Positions 48,367 to 57,818 of a stretch of 64,000 nucleotides of DNA are shown piece after piece. Each line of letters opens with the position of its first letter. Within the stretch, counting starts at the first letter, position 1. Below the pieces are notes generated by a model. The model had not been told where the DNA came from, ran no database searches, and worked only from the letters and a program-made list of their open reading frames with translations. The translations under genes were made by a program, and so were the position numbers. This DNA is from Novipirellula caenicola (lineage in GTDB: Bacteria > Planctomycetota > Planctomycetia > Pirellulales > Pirellulaceae), in NCBI RefSeq assembly GCF_039545035.1, contig NZ_BAABRO010000009.1:244325-308324 (forward strand), written 5' to 3'.

Positions 48367-49842
48367 TTAGCGGACGACCAACAGCATGCGGGCGTTGCCA
48401 CGCCGGACGACCAATCGCAGCGGTTGCCGTTGTTTCTGCGCCTCGTCCAAGATCAGCGACAATTGATCTACCGACGACACTTGGATGTTCGCTGCAGATT
48501 CGATCACATCGCCAACCTGCAATTCGCCTTGGGCGGCGATGCTGCCGTCTTCGACACTGGTCACGATCAACCCGCTACGCAGCCCTTCGTATCCATATTG
48601 CTTGGCCGTTTCCGGCGTCACGGGGATCAATTCGGCGCCAAACAGTGATCCAGCACCAAACATGGCCATCGCTTCATCGGTACGCTCCTGCAAATTCACC
48701 GTGACTTGCGATGTTTTTTGGTTACGGATGATCTCCATCACCACGGTCGCTCCCGGCGGACGGCTGGCGATATAATTTCGCAGCTGCGTTCCCGAGCGGA
48801 CCGGACGGCCGTCCAGTTTGGTCACCACGTCGCCAGGCTGCAGGCCCGCTTTCGCCGCAGGTTGATTCTCGAGCAGTCCGCCGATCAATGCACCTGAGTT
48901 CACCGACAGATTGTATTTTTGCACGCTTTCCGGAGTCACGTCGACCACTTGAGCCCCCAAGAAACCGCGTCGCACTTGGCCCGATTCGATGATCGATTCA
49001 AGCACCGGTTTTGCCAGCGAGACGGGGATGGCAAATCCGATCCCAGCACTTGCACCACTGCGTGACAAGATGGCGGTATTGATTCCGACCAATTCGCCTC
49101 GCAAATTCACCAGCGGCCCGCCCGAGTTGCCTGGGTTGATCGCGGCATCGGTTTGCAAAAAGTCCTCAAAACCGTTGCCGTCATCGACAATCCCTTGCAC
49201 CCGGTTCTTTCCGCTGATGATGCCCGCGGTAACGGTTTGTTCCAAGCCAAAGGGGCTTCCGATTGCCAGGGCCCAATCGCCAACGCGGATGTCGTCCGAG
49301 CTCCCAAATAGTACGGGCTGCAGTCCATCCAAGTCGATTTTGATCACCGCCAAATCGGTTTGCGGGTCGGTGCCCACCATCTTGCCTTGCACAATGCGTC
49401 CGTCGTTCAGTTGGACTTTGATCTCGTCTGCGTCCTGGACAACATGGTTGTTGGTCAAAATGTAGCCGTCTTTGCGGACGATCACGCCGCTGCCCATCCC
49501 TTCGGATTCACGCCGCTGGGGGGCTTGGGGTTGATAGCCAAAGAAGTCTTCAAAGCCTGGCGGCAACGCGCGTCGCTGGCTTTGCCGGCCACCAATAATC
49601 TGGGTTTGTTTGGTGCTGATGCTGACGACACTTGGTCGCAGTGCGTCAGCAACGTTGCGAAACGACAGCGAAAGATCCTGGGCGGTGTCAAGATGCTGGC
49701 CTTGCATCGGCACCCGCGATTGGTCTTGAGCGAGGCTGTCGCGGTGCATTGATTCGGGCAAACTCAGCACGGCACCGGTCAACAGCGATCCAAACAACAT
49801 CGCCGCCAACACGGCGCTAACACGCTTCCACAGATTGTCCAT
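48367..49842 (-). CDS. degQ: periplasmic serine protease of the HtrA/DegQ family, two PDZ domains
   Basis: A 491-residue exported chaperone-protease. It has an N-terminal signal/anchor (VLAAMLFGSLLTGAVLSL) and a trypsin-like domain with a complete triad: His133 in LTNNHVV, Asp163 in TDLAVIKID and Ser240 in NPGNSGGPL. Two PDZ domains follow (about 300-385 and 395-490). It degrades or refolds damaged envelope proteins. Length and layout match DegP/DegQ/MucD. It is transcribed away from glgC, with a 471-bp divergent gap. Two further HtrA-like genes lie at 58.9-61.2 kb. Confidence 0.92.
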   Translation of the reverse strand: MDNLWKRVSAVLAAMLFGSLLTGAVLSLPESMHRDSLAQDQSRVPMQGQHLDTAQDLSLSFRNVADALRPSVVSISTKQTQIIGGRQSQRRALPPGFEDFFGYQPQAPQRRESEGMGSGVIVRKDGYILTNNHVVQDADEIKVQLNDGRIVQGKMVGTDPQTDLAVIKIDLDGLQPVLFGSSDDIRVGDWALAIGSPFGLEQTVTAGIISGKNRVQGIVDDGNGFEDFLQTDAAINPGNSGGPLVNLRGELVGINTAILSRSGASAGIGFAIPVSLAKPVLESIIESGQVRRGFLGAQVVDVTPESVQKYNLSVNSGALIGGLLENQPAAKAGLQPGDVVTKLDGRPVRSGTQLRNYIASRPPGATVVMEIIRNQKTSQVTVNLQERTDEAMAMFGAGSLFGAELIPVTPETAKQYGYEGLRSGLIVTSVEDGSIAAQGELQVGDVIESAANIQVSSVDQLSLILDEAQKQRQPLRLVVRRGNARMLLVVR

Positions 49843-50313
49843 CAGGGTGACTCCTCAACTATTCGAATCTCAAAAAACTGTCTCTGCTCCGCTCATCTTT
49901 ACCCGGCACGATCGTAGCACCAACCCTCATTGTAACGAGCCGCCGCCGGAGTCCCCGTCGCGACGGCGTCCCAGACGCTGGGGTGTCACCTCTGATGGCG
50001 TGCCCAAGGCGATCCGAAAATCAGGGGTCCGCAAACGCAAAAAAGGGCGGTAATGCCGCCGAGTGGCTGCAAACTCAGCGAAGCCTGCCCAGTTTGAAAT
50101 CTTCGCGGTCTGCCGATGCGACAGCGTGCCCGAGTTCCCGCGTATTCGGAGCAAACCGTAGGCCAAAAATACCCCCTTTCCCGCCACCAGGGCTGGACAT
50201 TTCCAGCCACTAATCTGGTAGGCTATCGATCGATCCACGACGCGATTCAAGGCACGCAAGCGGGCGATTCAGAGCACGCAAAATCAAAGCAAGCAAGGAG
50301 CTAATAATATCGT
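49843..50313. other. 471-bp divergent intergenic region
   Basis: This lies between the start of the HtrA gene (minus) and the start of glgC (plus), so it should contain two promoters. I see no credible gene; a 110-residue minus-strand ORF has shadow-like composition. AAGGAG at 50295-50300 is a weak candidate ribosome site for glgC, 13 bp before its ATG, which is longer than optimal. Confidence 0.5.
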
Positions 50314-51570
50314 ATGCGAGATACATTGACGGTCATTTTGGCCGGAGGGCGGGGTTCGCGTCTGGAACCGTTGACGCGAGACCGAGCCAAGCCTGCGGTC
50401 CCCTTCGGCGGCCTGTATCGAATCATTGACTTTGTGCTCAGCAATGCACTGAACAGCGGGATGCGACGCATGCTGTTGTTGACGCAGTACAAGGCCCAAT
50501 CGCTCGATCGTCATATCAATCTTTCCTGGCGGAATTACTTTTGCCGTGAACTTGGCGAATTTATCGACGTCGTCCCGCCGCAACAGCGAATCGACAACAA
50601 TTGGTACCAAGGCACCGCCGACGCGGTCTATCAAAACATTTACGCGATCGAGAGCGAACAGCCCAAAGACGTCGTGATCTTGGCGGGCGACCACATCTAC
50701 AAAATGAACTACAAGCCGATGGTCGATTTCCATCGCAAAATGGGCGCCGATATCACGATCGGGGCGCTGCGGGTCAGCCGCGACGAAGCGAGGCAGTTTG
50801 GGGTGATGCAAGTCGACTTGGACAACCGGTTAACCGGATTCCAAGAAAAACCAGCCGATCCGATGGCGACCCCCGAGGATCCCGATGTCTGTTTGGCTTC
50901 GATGGGCATCTATGTCTTCAACGCCCGTTTCCTGTTTGAACAGCTTTGTGATGACGCCACTCGGACCGAAAGCGATCACGACTTTGGCAAGAACATCATC
51001 CCCGCGGCGATCGAACATCATCGCGTTTATGCCTTTCCGTTCTTGGACGAAAATCGGAAACGCGATGCCTATTGGCGCGACGTCGGTACCATCGACGCCT
51101 ACTACGAAGCCAATATGGACTTGGTTGGCGTCGATCCCCAATTGAATCTGTACGACCAACATTGGCCGATTCGCTCGTTCCAACCGATGCTGCCGCCGCC
51201 CAAATTTGTCTTCGGAAGTGAAGGCCATTCCTCACGCCGTGGCGAGGCACTCGACTCGCTGGTTTGCCAAGGAGCGATCATCAGCGGCGGCAGCGTGGCG
51301 CGTAGCATCGTGGGGCCGAACGTCCGGGTCAACAGTTATGCTCATGTCGAAGAAAGTATCTTGTTCGAAGGGGTGGAAGTCGGGCGTCGCTGTCGTTTAC
51401 GCCGCGTTATCGTGGATAAAGGAGTTCGCATCCCAGCCGAAACGGAAATCGGGTATGATCGTGCGGCCGATGAGGCACGCGGTTTTACCGTCACCGATAG
51501 CGGATTGGTCGTGATCGCCCGTGGAGAACAGCTGGCTTCGCACCCCGCCGGTGACCCCGTACCTCACTAG
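50314..51570 (+). CDS. glgC: glucose-1-phosphate adenylyltransferase
   Basis: A 418-residue enzyme that makes ADP-glucose for glycogen synthesis. The nucleotidyltransferase start is VILAGGRGSRLEPLTRDRAKPAVPFGG. It continues with RIIDFVLSNALNSGMRR, WYQGTADAVYQNIY, VVILAGDHIYKMNY, HDFGKNIIPAAIEH, YWRDVGTIDAYYEANMD and a C-terminal left-handed beta-helix (ISGGSVARSIVGPNVRVNSY). N-terminal Arg residues in the allosteric region are retained. Length is normal. It is a single gene. Its stop codon is the first of four TAGs in a 15-bp tandem repeat. Confidence 0.95.
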   Translation: MRDTLTVILAGGRGSRLEPLTRDRAKPAVPFGGLYRIIDFVLSNALNSGMRRMLLLTQYKAQSLDRHINLSWRNYFCRELGEFIDVVPPQQRIDNNWYQGTADAVYQNIYAIESEQPKDVVILAGDHIYKMNYKPMVDFHRKMGADITIGALRVSRDEARQFGVMQVDLDNRLTGFQEKPADPMATPEDPDVCLASMGIYVFNARFLFEQLCDDATRTESDHDFGKNIIPAAIEHHRVYAFPFLDENRKRDAYWRDVGTIDAYYEANMDLVGVDPQLNLYDQHWPIRSFQPMLPPPKFVFGSEGHSSRRGEALDSLVCQGAIISGGSVARSIVGPNVRVNSYAHVEESILFEGVEVGRRCRLRRVIVDKGVRIPAETEIGYDRAADEARGFTVTDSGLVVIARGEQLASHPAGDPVPH

Positions 51571-51618
51571 GCCGTACCTTACTAGGCTGTACCTCGCTAG
51601 GCCGTACATTACTAGCCT
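51559..51618 (+). repeat. 4 x 15-bp tandem repeat covering the glgC stop codon
   Basis: Units GTACCTCACTAGGCC (51559-51573), GTACCTTACTAGGCT (51574-51588), GTACCTCGCTAGGCC (51589-51603) and GTACATTACTAGCCT (51604-51618). The period is a multiple of three and each unit has TAG in the glgC frame, so four in-frame stops stand 15 bp apart. The first unit encodes the last residues of glgC and its stop. Confidence 0.9.
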
Positions 51619-51862
51619 GCGCCCCTCTCGGGGTCGTACCCTGCTGGCTGCTGCATGACTCGCACGGCCGGGGCAGGTGTGGCGATTGAGCGGGGTAGGG
51701 CTTCGGCAGGTATTGCATCCGGGTGACCTTCCTCCCGCCGGGGCGGGTAGGGAAAAACTTGATGCGAACCTTCGGCATTCGCAATTGTGAACTTCCTCGT
51801 TAATTACGATTGGGCAAACGGTTATCATCGAAGAACTATTGCAGGGAAATCTCGTCCCAACG

Positions 51863-52765
51863 ATGGTAGGTATCGTTTCCGGCCTGGTGCTATTGGCCGT
51901 GGGGCTGATGCTCGGGTACCGGTTCGGACGCAAACATAGCGAAACGGCGGGGATAGCGATGTCACAAGACGAACGCGAACGCGTCCTGCAGATGCTGCAA
52001 GAACTCGGGGCTTGGACCAACGAATACTCCGGCAATGTCTCGCAGTATCAATCTCGGCTTGGTGAACTGAGTAACGAGGTGCGGGTGGATGCCCAATCCA
52101 CTCAATCGGCACCCAAGGTGATCGCGTTACTAAAACAGATCATGGACAGCAACGAGCAGTTGCAAACTCGGCTTGAATCGGCCGAGCGTCAGCTCGACAA
52201 ACAAACCAAGCAGATCGAGAGCTATCTTACCGAAGCTCGCACCGATGCACTGACAGGGCTACACAACCGCCGCGCATTTGACCAAAAACTCGACGAAACC
52301 TTCGCGACGTTTCGCAAGGGCGGTCGCTCGTTCGCACTGGCACTGGTGGACATCGATCACTTCAAAAGTTTTAACGACACGCACGGGCATCAGGTCGGCG
52401 ATCAAGTGCTTCAGCAGGTCGCCAAACTGCTGCAATTGGAACTCGATGACGCGATCATCGTCGCCCGCTTCGGTGGCGAAGAGTTTGCGATTCTGATGAG
52501 CGTTCCGCTGCAAATCGCCGCCGACAAAATGAACAAGGTTCGTAAAACGATGGCGTCGCACCAGATCGATTTGGGAACCAAACCCTTGTCGGTCACGATC
52601 AGCGTCGGGGTCTCCGAGCCTCGCGATGACCTCGTCGCCAGCCCCGTCGTGCGACGGGCCGACGAGGCGCTTTACGCTGCTAAGAACATCGGCCGCAACC
52701 GAGTGTATTACCACGACGGCAAAGGAACCTGTTTGGTAGGCGCTCCTGAAGTGGCCAAAGGCTGA
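51863..52765 (+). CDS. membrane-anchored diguanylate cyclase (GGDEF)
   Basis: A 300-residue protein starting at ATG 51863, with an N-terminal transmembrane segment (VSGLVLLAVGLMLGYRFG). A predicted coiled-coil helical region follows (about 50-130), then a GGDEF domain with DALTGLHNRRAFDQKLDE, ALVDIDHFKSFNDTHGHQVGD and the active-site GGEEF (about 204-208). It should make cyclic di-GMP. The RxxD inhibitory site expected five residues before GGEEF is absent (sequence LDDAIIVARF), so product inhibition is not predicted. A TTG at 51839 would add eight residues; the ATG gives a cleaner anchor. No sensory domain beyond the coiled coil. Confidence 0.88.
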   Translation: MVGIVSGLVLLAVGLMLGYRFGRKHSETAGIAMSQDERERVLQMLQELGAWTNEYSGNVSQYQSRLGELSNEVRVDAQSTQSAPKVIALLKQIMDSNEQLQTRLESAERQLDKQTKQIESYLTEARTDALTGLHNRRAFDQKLDETFATFRKGGRSFALALVDIDHFKSFNDTHGHQVGDQVLQQVAKLLQLELDDAIIVARFGGEEFAILMSVPLQIAADKMNKVRKTMASHQIDLGTKPLSVTISVGVSEPRDDLVASPVVRRADEALYAAKNIGRNRVYYHDGKGTCLVGAPEVAKG

Positions 52766-52847
52766 ACACAACGACTCCCCAGCTTCATTCATTTGCTTCG
52801 GCAACTTACCTGTCCTCGAACCTGCATTTCCCGAATTAAATTTAACG

Positions 52848-54869
52848 ATGAGCGTTGACGATTCAGTAACTCCCCCGCCTTCGGACGCCGATCTGCACGA
52901 AGGCCAATCTACTTTGTTCGGGCACCCCACCGGGTTGTACACGCTGTTCTTTGCCGAGATGTGGGAGCGATTTTCCTACTACGGCATGCGAGCGCTGTTG
53001 GTCCTGTACATGATCAAAGGGTTCCTGAAATACGGAGACGAGCAAGCTTATACGGTCTATGGGGCCTACACGGCGCTCGTTTACATGACGCCGTTTTTTG
53101 GTGGCTTGTTGGCCGATCGCGTGTTGGGACAACGCCGCGCCGTGATCTTGGGTGGCGTGTTGATGGCCGCCGGCCACTTGTTGATGACCTACGAGGCACA
53201 GTGGCCATTTTTCATCGCGCTGTCGCTGCTGATTGTTGGTAACGGTTTCTTCAAACCCAACATTTCAACAATCGTCGGTTCGCTGTACCCCAAAGGCAGC
53301 GGGAAACGCGACGGCGGATTCACGATCTTCTACATGGGCATCAATCTTGGTGCCGCAATGAGTCCGTTGTTGTGCGGCTACGTCGGCGAGACCTACGGAT
53401 GGCATTATGGGTTCGGGCTTGCCACGATCGGGATGTTGATCGGGCTCGCCGTGTTTGTGATGCCCACGCTGGTAACGCAGGCCCTGATCGGGCTGGGGGC
53501 GGCAATCAGCGCGATCGGCATGCTGGTGTTCCATCCGGACAATCCGTGGACCACGGCCGTGAATGTGTTTGTTGCGATCGCTTTGGTCGCCGCAGGCACG
53601 ATCGCTTGCGTCGCGCTGTCGCGTGGCGGTTTGAGTGCAAGTAAGGGCCAGCGGCCTGAGGGCATGGATAGTCGTCACGACTGGATGGTGTACCTCGGGA
53701 CATTGATCGCCATTCCTGTGTTGACGCTGCTGGTAAGCGGGTTTTCGCCGCTGACCGACGACGGAAAATCGCTCCAACTGATCCCGGACGAAACGATCAA
53801 CAGCTTTACCGGTGACGTGCAGGAAGACGCCTCTTCCGCATCCAAGGCGGTCCGCAGCATTGCCGTCGTCTTTCTAAAGGAAGTCAGCAAGCCGGCCGGG
53901 TTGGTGTTGACCGTGATCGGGATCATCGCCTTTGGCTATCTGATTATCCAAACCTTCAAACTAGACCAAATACCACGCCAACGAATGATCGTCGCGTTGG
54001 TGTTGATCTTCTTTCAAATGTTGTTCTTTGCGTTCTTTGAACAAGCCGGCAGCAGTGTCAATTTGTTTACCGACCGGAACGTCGATCGCGTTGTCGAAAC
54101 GTCGGTGGTGACCGAGTCGATGGTCGGCGAAACGATCCAGATCGAACCGACTCAGGAACAGATCGGCTATGAGTGGAAAGACGGCGAGATCTTCTCGATT
54201 TCGGACTTGGACCAGTTGCGAGCCGAGCACGAAGCCAAGGGCTTTGAAGTCGATTGGACGATTCGCGAGAGCCACGTCGGGATGGGGATCGCCTCGCGTG
54301 ATGCCGAATTGCCCGCCAGCTTGTTTCAATCGGTCAATCCGATCTTCATCCTGCTGCTGGGACTTGTTTTCTCGGCACTGTGGACACAGCTGCGAATGCG
54401 AGATTCCGATCCATCCTCGCCGGTCAAGTTTGCATTTGGCTTGGCGCTGCTGGGGCTAGGGTTTGGTGCATTCTGGTACGGAGCCGTCAACGCAAACGGT
54501 CGTGGGATGGTTTCGATCAGTTGGTTGTTGCTTGGGTATCTGTTGCAAACGATGGGCGAATTGTGTCTCAGCCCCGTTGGGCTTTCGACGATGACCAAGC
54601 TCAGCCCGCGACATCTCGTCAGCACGGTGATGGGCGGTTGGTTCTTGGCGACCGCGTTTAGCCAGTACCTCGCTGCGATCATTTCGCAATTGACCGGCGT
54701 CAGCGAAGGCGGGGACACCGGCAGCGTGATTCCGCTGCCGACCGAGACGGTTGACGTGTACGGCGGCGTGTTTGGTACAATCGCAGTCACTGCGATGCTT
54801 TCAGGGCTCGCATGTTTGCTGTTGTCGCCATGGTTGAGCCGCTGGATGCACGAGCAGGATGAACGATAA
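52848..54869 (+). CDS. proton-dependent oligopeptide transporter (POT/PTR2)
   Basis: A 673-residue inner-membrane symporter for di- and tripeptides. It has the POT signature ExxERFxYY as EMWERFSYYGMRALLVLYM (Glu37, Glu40, Arg41, Phe42, Tyr44, Tyr45). Further motifs are GGLLADRVLGQRRAVILGG, GNGFFKPNISTIVGSLYP, FTIFYMGINLGAAMSPLLCGYVGE and the C-terminal GELCLSPVGLSTMTKLSP. The length exceeds the usual ~500 residues because of a hydrophilic insert of about 100 residues (near 400-480) between the two halves. It ends inside the downstream AAA+ gene (11-bp overlap). Confidence 0.9.
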   Translation: MSVDDSVTPPPSDADLHEGQSTLFGHPTGLYTLFFAEMWERFSYYGMRALLVLYMIKGFLKYGDEQAYTVYGAYTALVYMTPFFGGLLADRVLGQRRAVILGGVLMAAGHLLMTYEAQWPFFIALSLLIVGNGFFKPNISTIVGSLYPKGSGKRDGGFTIFYMGINLGAAMSPLLCGYVGETYGWHYGFGLATIGMLIGLAVFVMPTLVTQALIGLGAAISAIGMLVFHPDNPWTTAVNVFVAIALVAAGTIACVALSRGGLSASKGQRPEGMDSRHDWMVYLGTLIAIPVLTLLVSGFSPLTDDGKSLQLIPDETINSFTGDVQEDASSASKAVRSIAVVFLKEVSKPAGLVLTVIGIIAFGYLIIQTFKLDQIPRQRMIVALVLIFFQMLFFAFFEQAGSSVNLFTDRNVDRVVETSVVTESMVGETIQIEPTQEQIGYEWKDGEIFSISDLDQLRAEHEAKGFEVDWTIRESHVGMGIASRDAELPASLFQSVNPIFILLLGLVFSALWTQLRMRDSDPSSPVKFAFGLALLGLGFGAFWYGAVNANGRGMVSISWLLLGYLLQTMGELCLSPVGLSTMTKLSPRHLVSTVMGGWFLATAFSQYLAAIISQLTGVSEGGDTGSVIPLPTETVDVYGGVFGTIAVTAMLSGLACLLLSPWLSRWMHEQDER

Positions 54870-56502
54870 AAACGATGCACGTGTGATTGGTTTGCTGCGT
54901 CGCGTGATTCGCGACTGCGGCAAACTGTATAACCATTGCGGCCAATGGATGGTGCGCCGTTATCCCACGTTGATCGAAGGTGATCCGAACCAATTCGTCG
55001 AGTTGATGGATGACCTGCATCGTGGTTTGTTGATCAAGGTGTATGTCACCATCGTTCGCGCCGATGATCGCTGGACCGGCGCGGAAAAGCGTGTTGCTGC
55101 AGCGATGATCGATCATCTGTGGGGTGAACAACTGCAGGGCGGGCAGTTGCGCGAAGCGGCTGTCGGGTTATTCGGGCAAGCCGACCAACTGTCCTGGGAA
55201 TCGCTTGTCGCTCCCTTTGTCCGCTATGCACCGCTTGCCGACAGCAAGGCGCAAGTCGAAACGATCGTGATGCGTTTGGCCAATCTGGTCGCCAAGTGTG
55301 ACGGGCAAACGATGCCCGAAGAATCAGTCGCGCTGCACACGTTGCAGCGGGATATCGACATGGCGCTGCATCCGGCGAATCCAAAATCAACGCTCGCTCC
55401 GATCGGAAACGCGTCCTCCGAAGGCCCTTCGGCAGTCGCCTACCAACACGAACAGCAGCAGGCGAGCGAACCGTCGGGCGATACGCCGGCAACCGAGACG
55501 GCAGCCGATCGCGAGCGTCGACTGCAAGCGGCAATGAAAGAGCTCGAGTCGCTGATCGGGTTGCAAGGCGTCAAGGATCGAGTTCGCAGCTATGCCAATT
55601 TCCTGCGACTACAGCAGCAGCGAAAAGACGCTGGGCTGGCGACGATGCCGATCAGTTTGCACATGGCGTTCATTGGGAACCCAGGCACCGGCAAAACCAC
55701 GGTGGCGCGTATTGTCGGGCAAATCCTCGGTGGGCTGGGCACGCTTCCCTCAGGACACGTCATTGAAACCGATCGCAGTGGACTGGTCGCCGAGTATGCC
55801 GGGCAAACCGCGCCGAAAACCAACAAGCTCTGTGATTCCGCCAAAGGGGGCGTGTTGTTTATCGACGAAGCTTACAGTTTGGTGGACGCCTCGGGCGATG
55901 ATGCCTATGGACGCGAAGCGATCCAGACGCTGCTGAAACGAATGGAAGATGATCGCGAGTCGATGGCGGTGATCTTGGCCGGTTACAGTGACGAGATGGA
56001 CAAGATGATCCGCAGCAACCCTGGGTTGTCGTCGCGGATCAATACCAAGATTGATTTCGAAGACTATTCGCCTCCGGACCTGGGCCGCATCTTTGAAGGG
56101 ATGTGCGAGCAGAACCAGTATCAATTGCCCAGCGAGGCGCGGCATCGCTTGTTGATCGGTTTTCAGTATCTGTATGAAAACCGCGACCGTCATTTCGGCA
56201 ATGGGCGACTGGTGCGTAATGCATTCGAGGACACCATTCGCCGGCTGGCCGATCGCATCGCCGAGGTCTCGGAGTTGACCGAATCGCTGTTGACTGTGCT
56301 GCTGGCCAGCGACGTGAGTGTCCCTGGGGTCTCCGGCAGCAAGCTTGATTCGTTGATCGCCAAGTCGCACGTTTTGCGGATCCAGTGCAACGGGTGTCAA
56401 CGCAAAGTGCGGATCATGCCCGATTCACTCGGCATCCGCGTTCGCTGCAAAAAGTGCGAGCACATTCAGTTAGCCGACTGGGCCGAAGTCGCCGAAAAAT
56501 AG
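54859..56502 (+). CDS. TerB-like / AAA+ (CbbX/SpoVK-type) / zinc-ribbon fusion protein
   Basis: A 547-residue protein whose ATG overlaps the transporter stop by 11 bp. Residues 1 to about 165 are helical and acidic with a TerB-like pattern (LLIKVYVTIVRADDRWTGAEKR, LANLVAKCDGQTMPEES). A Pro/Thr-rich linker follows to about 215. The AAA+ module (about 220-480) has Walker A GNPGTGKTT (about 273-281), Walker B VLFIDEAYSLV (about 331-341) and an arginine-rich sensor region, of the CbbX/SpoVK group. The C-terminus (about 509-547) is a four-Cys zinc-ribbon (CNGC...CKKC) like those in MJ0042-type or zinc-finger families. It is probably a remodelling ATPase for envelope or stress proteins; the target is unknown. 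Confidence 0.82.
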   Translation: MNDKNDARVIGLLRRVIRDCGKLYNHCGQWMVRRYPTLIEGDPNQFVELMDDLHRGLLIKVYVTIVRADDRWTGAEKRVAAAMIDHLWGEQLQGGQLREAAVGLFGQADQLSWESLVAPFVRYAPLADSKAQVETIVMRLANLVAKCDGQTMPEESVALHTLQRDIDMALHPANPKSTLAPIGNASSEGPSAVAYQHEQQQASEPSGDTPATETAADRERRLQAAMKELESLIGLQGVKDRVRSYANFLRLQQQRKDAGLATMPISLHMAFIGNPGTGKTTVARIVGQILGGLGTLPSGHVIETDRSGLVAEYAGQTAPKTNKLCDSAKGGVLFIDEAYSLVDASGDDAYGREAIQTLLKRMEDDRESMAVILAGYSDEMDKMIRSNPGLSSRINTKIDFEDYSPPDLGRIFEGMCEQNQYQLPSEARHRLLIGFQYLYENRDRHFGNGRLVRNAFEDTIRRLADRIAEVSELTESLLTVLLASDVSVPGVSGSKLDSLIAKSHVLRIQCNGCQRKVRIMPDSLGIRVRCKKCEHIQLADWAEVAEK

Positions 56503-56701
56503 GCAGAATGTGGGATAGACTTCCAGTCTGTCATGGTCCCCCCCTTCGCTTCACGCCGTCGTAGCGAAGGTTGCCAGCCTAGTCCAAAAGTAAATCGCAA
56601 AGTGAGCCGTGGGGCACCGGGTAGCGCGTGGGACCCGGCCGCTGACGTGTCGCGGCTCACTAAATCAACAAACCGTTAACGGGCTGTTGATTTAGCCGTA
56701 C

Positions 56702-56754
56702 GACGGACTTCCTAGTCCGTCCAGTACACCAATTGACGGACTAGGAAGTCCATC
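56702..56754. repeat. 20-bp inverted repeat between convergent genes
   Basis: GACGGACTTCCTAGTCCGTC (56702-56721) pairs with GACGGACTAGGAAGTCCATC (56735-56754), 19 of 20 positions, loop 13 nt. Each arm is itself a near-palindrome. It lies 199 bp after the AAA+ stop and 115 bp before the end of the MBL gene, so it could act as a bidirectional terminator or a REP-type element. Confidence 0.8.
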
Positions 56755-56869
56755 ATACACCCCTTGCCGCAGGAAACTTCACTGAATCAGCAGCCCGTCG
56801 GCGATGTTTCGCTGCAGAAGATGGTGCTGACGACTTGCTGATGACAGGCTGGAGGCCAATTCCACACCT

Positions 56870-57673
56870 TTATGCACTGGGCGGGACGAGTCCTTCAGGC
56901 AATTTGCCTTCGGCCACTTCGTCGTCCCATTGGTCCATCAACGGCCAGCTGTCGGCAAGCGTGCCGAAATCGGCCATTTTCAAGTAGCCTCGCACGCGAT
57001 CGATCGTGCGATTTAGAAAATCTTTATCGTTGCGGAAGATCGGTCCGTGGCTCGGGGCCAACCATTTGACGTCACTGTCGCGGATTCGCTCTAACGATTT
57101 TACGAACGCCTTGATGTCGCTGCCGTGGTGGGCGTCGATCGCGCCGATGCAGCCATCGCGATAGATGTTGTCGCCGCTGAGCAGCACGTCGCCGTGACGG
57201 AACGCCAACTGGCTGTCGGTGTGGCCGGGAGTGTGCCAAACTTCGAGTTCCAAATTGCCAACCTTGATGATGTCGCCATCGTTGACCTCATGCTCGATTT
57301 CGACCGGAGGCATCGCGAGCTTTAGATTCTGGGCCTCTATCTCTGCCAACGTGATCAGCGTGTCCCCTTCGCGTAGCGGTTTGGCCGCTTTGGGGTGCCC
57401 GGTGACCGTCGTCTTCAGTAGCTGTTTGGCCTTGGCCAATCCCTGGATGTGATCGACATCCGCATGCGTCGCGACAAGCGTCTTGCACCGCGACAGCGGG
57501 AAATCGAGTTGCCGAATGATTTCGACGAAATCGTCCACCGTCTCTTCGTAGCCGATGTCAATCAAAATCCATTCGTCTTGATCGTACACCAGGTAGACGT
57601 TGCAACCGAGGACCTCGCCAGCTTGAAAATTAAGCTCGATCACGCCTGGGAAAATGGGTTTACGAATCAACAT
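56870..57673 (-). CDS. MBL-fold metallo-hydrolase
   Basis: A 267-residue cytosolic protein starting at ATG 57673 (MLIRKPIFPGVIELNF); a distal start at 57760 adds 29 unrelated residues. The zinc site is THADVDHIQG (His70, Asp72, Asp74, His75). The remaining ligands are in WHTPGHTDSQL, LLSGDNIYRDG and APSHGPIF. This is the glyoxalase II/lactonase-like metallo-beta-lactamase fold. The first motif has His-Ala-Asp rather than His-x-His, so one ligand differs from the textbook pattern. The substrate is not known. It converges with the AAA+ gene and is followed upstream by the epimerase-like gene (58712) on the same strand. Confidence 0.87.
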   Translation of the reverse strand: MLIRKPIFPGVIELNFQAGEVLGCNVYLVYDQDEWILIDIGYEETVDDFVEIIRQLDFPLSRCKTLVATHADVDHIQGLAKAKQLLKTTVTGHPKAAKPLREGDTLITLAEIEAQNLKLAMPPVEIEHEVNDGDIIKVGNLELEVWHTPGHTDSQLAFRHGDVLLSGDNIYRDGCIGAIDAHHGSDIKAFVKSLERIRDSDVKWLAPSHGPIFRNDKDFLNRTIDRVRGYLKMADFGTLADSWPLMDQWDDEVAEGKLPEGLVPPSA

Positions 57674-57818
57674 GACGAATGAAATCTGAAGGGGATGAAT
57701 TTGCCGGTGCGATATTCTACGCAGTCCCGGCGAACCGCGAAAACCCGGTTGACACCCCATGTGCGGCTAAGGGAAGGGCCTTGAACCAAGTGTCTTGCAG
57801 CAAGACGGCGTCGATTTG

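Noticed and set aside
49927..50259. 110-codon minus-strand ORF in the HtrA-glgC gap
   Set aside because: Arg/Gly-rich, no motif or signal, and it occupies the expected promoter region of two genes.
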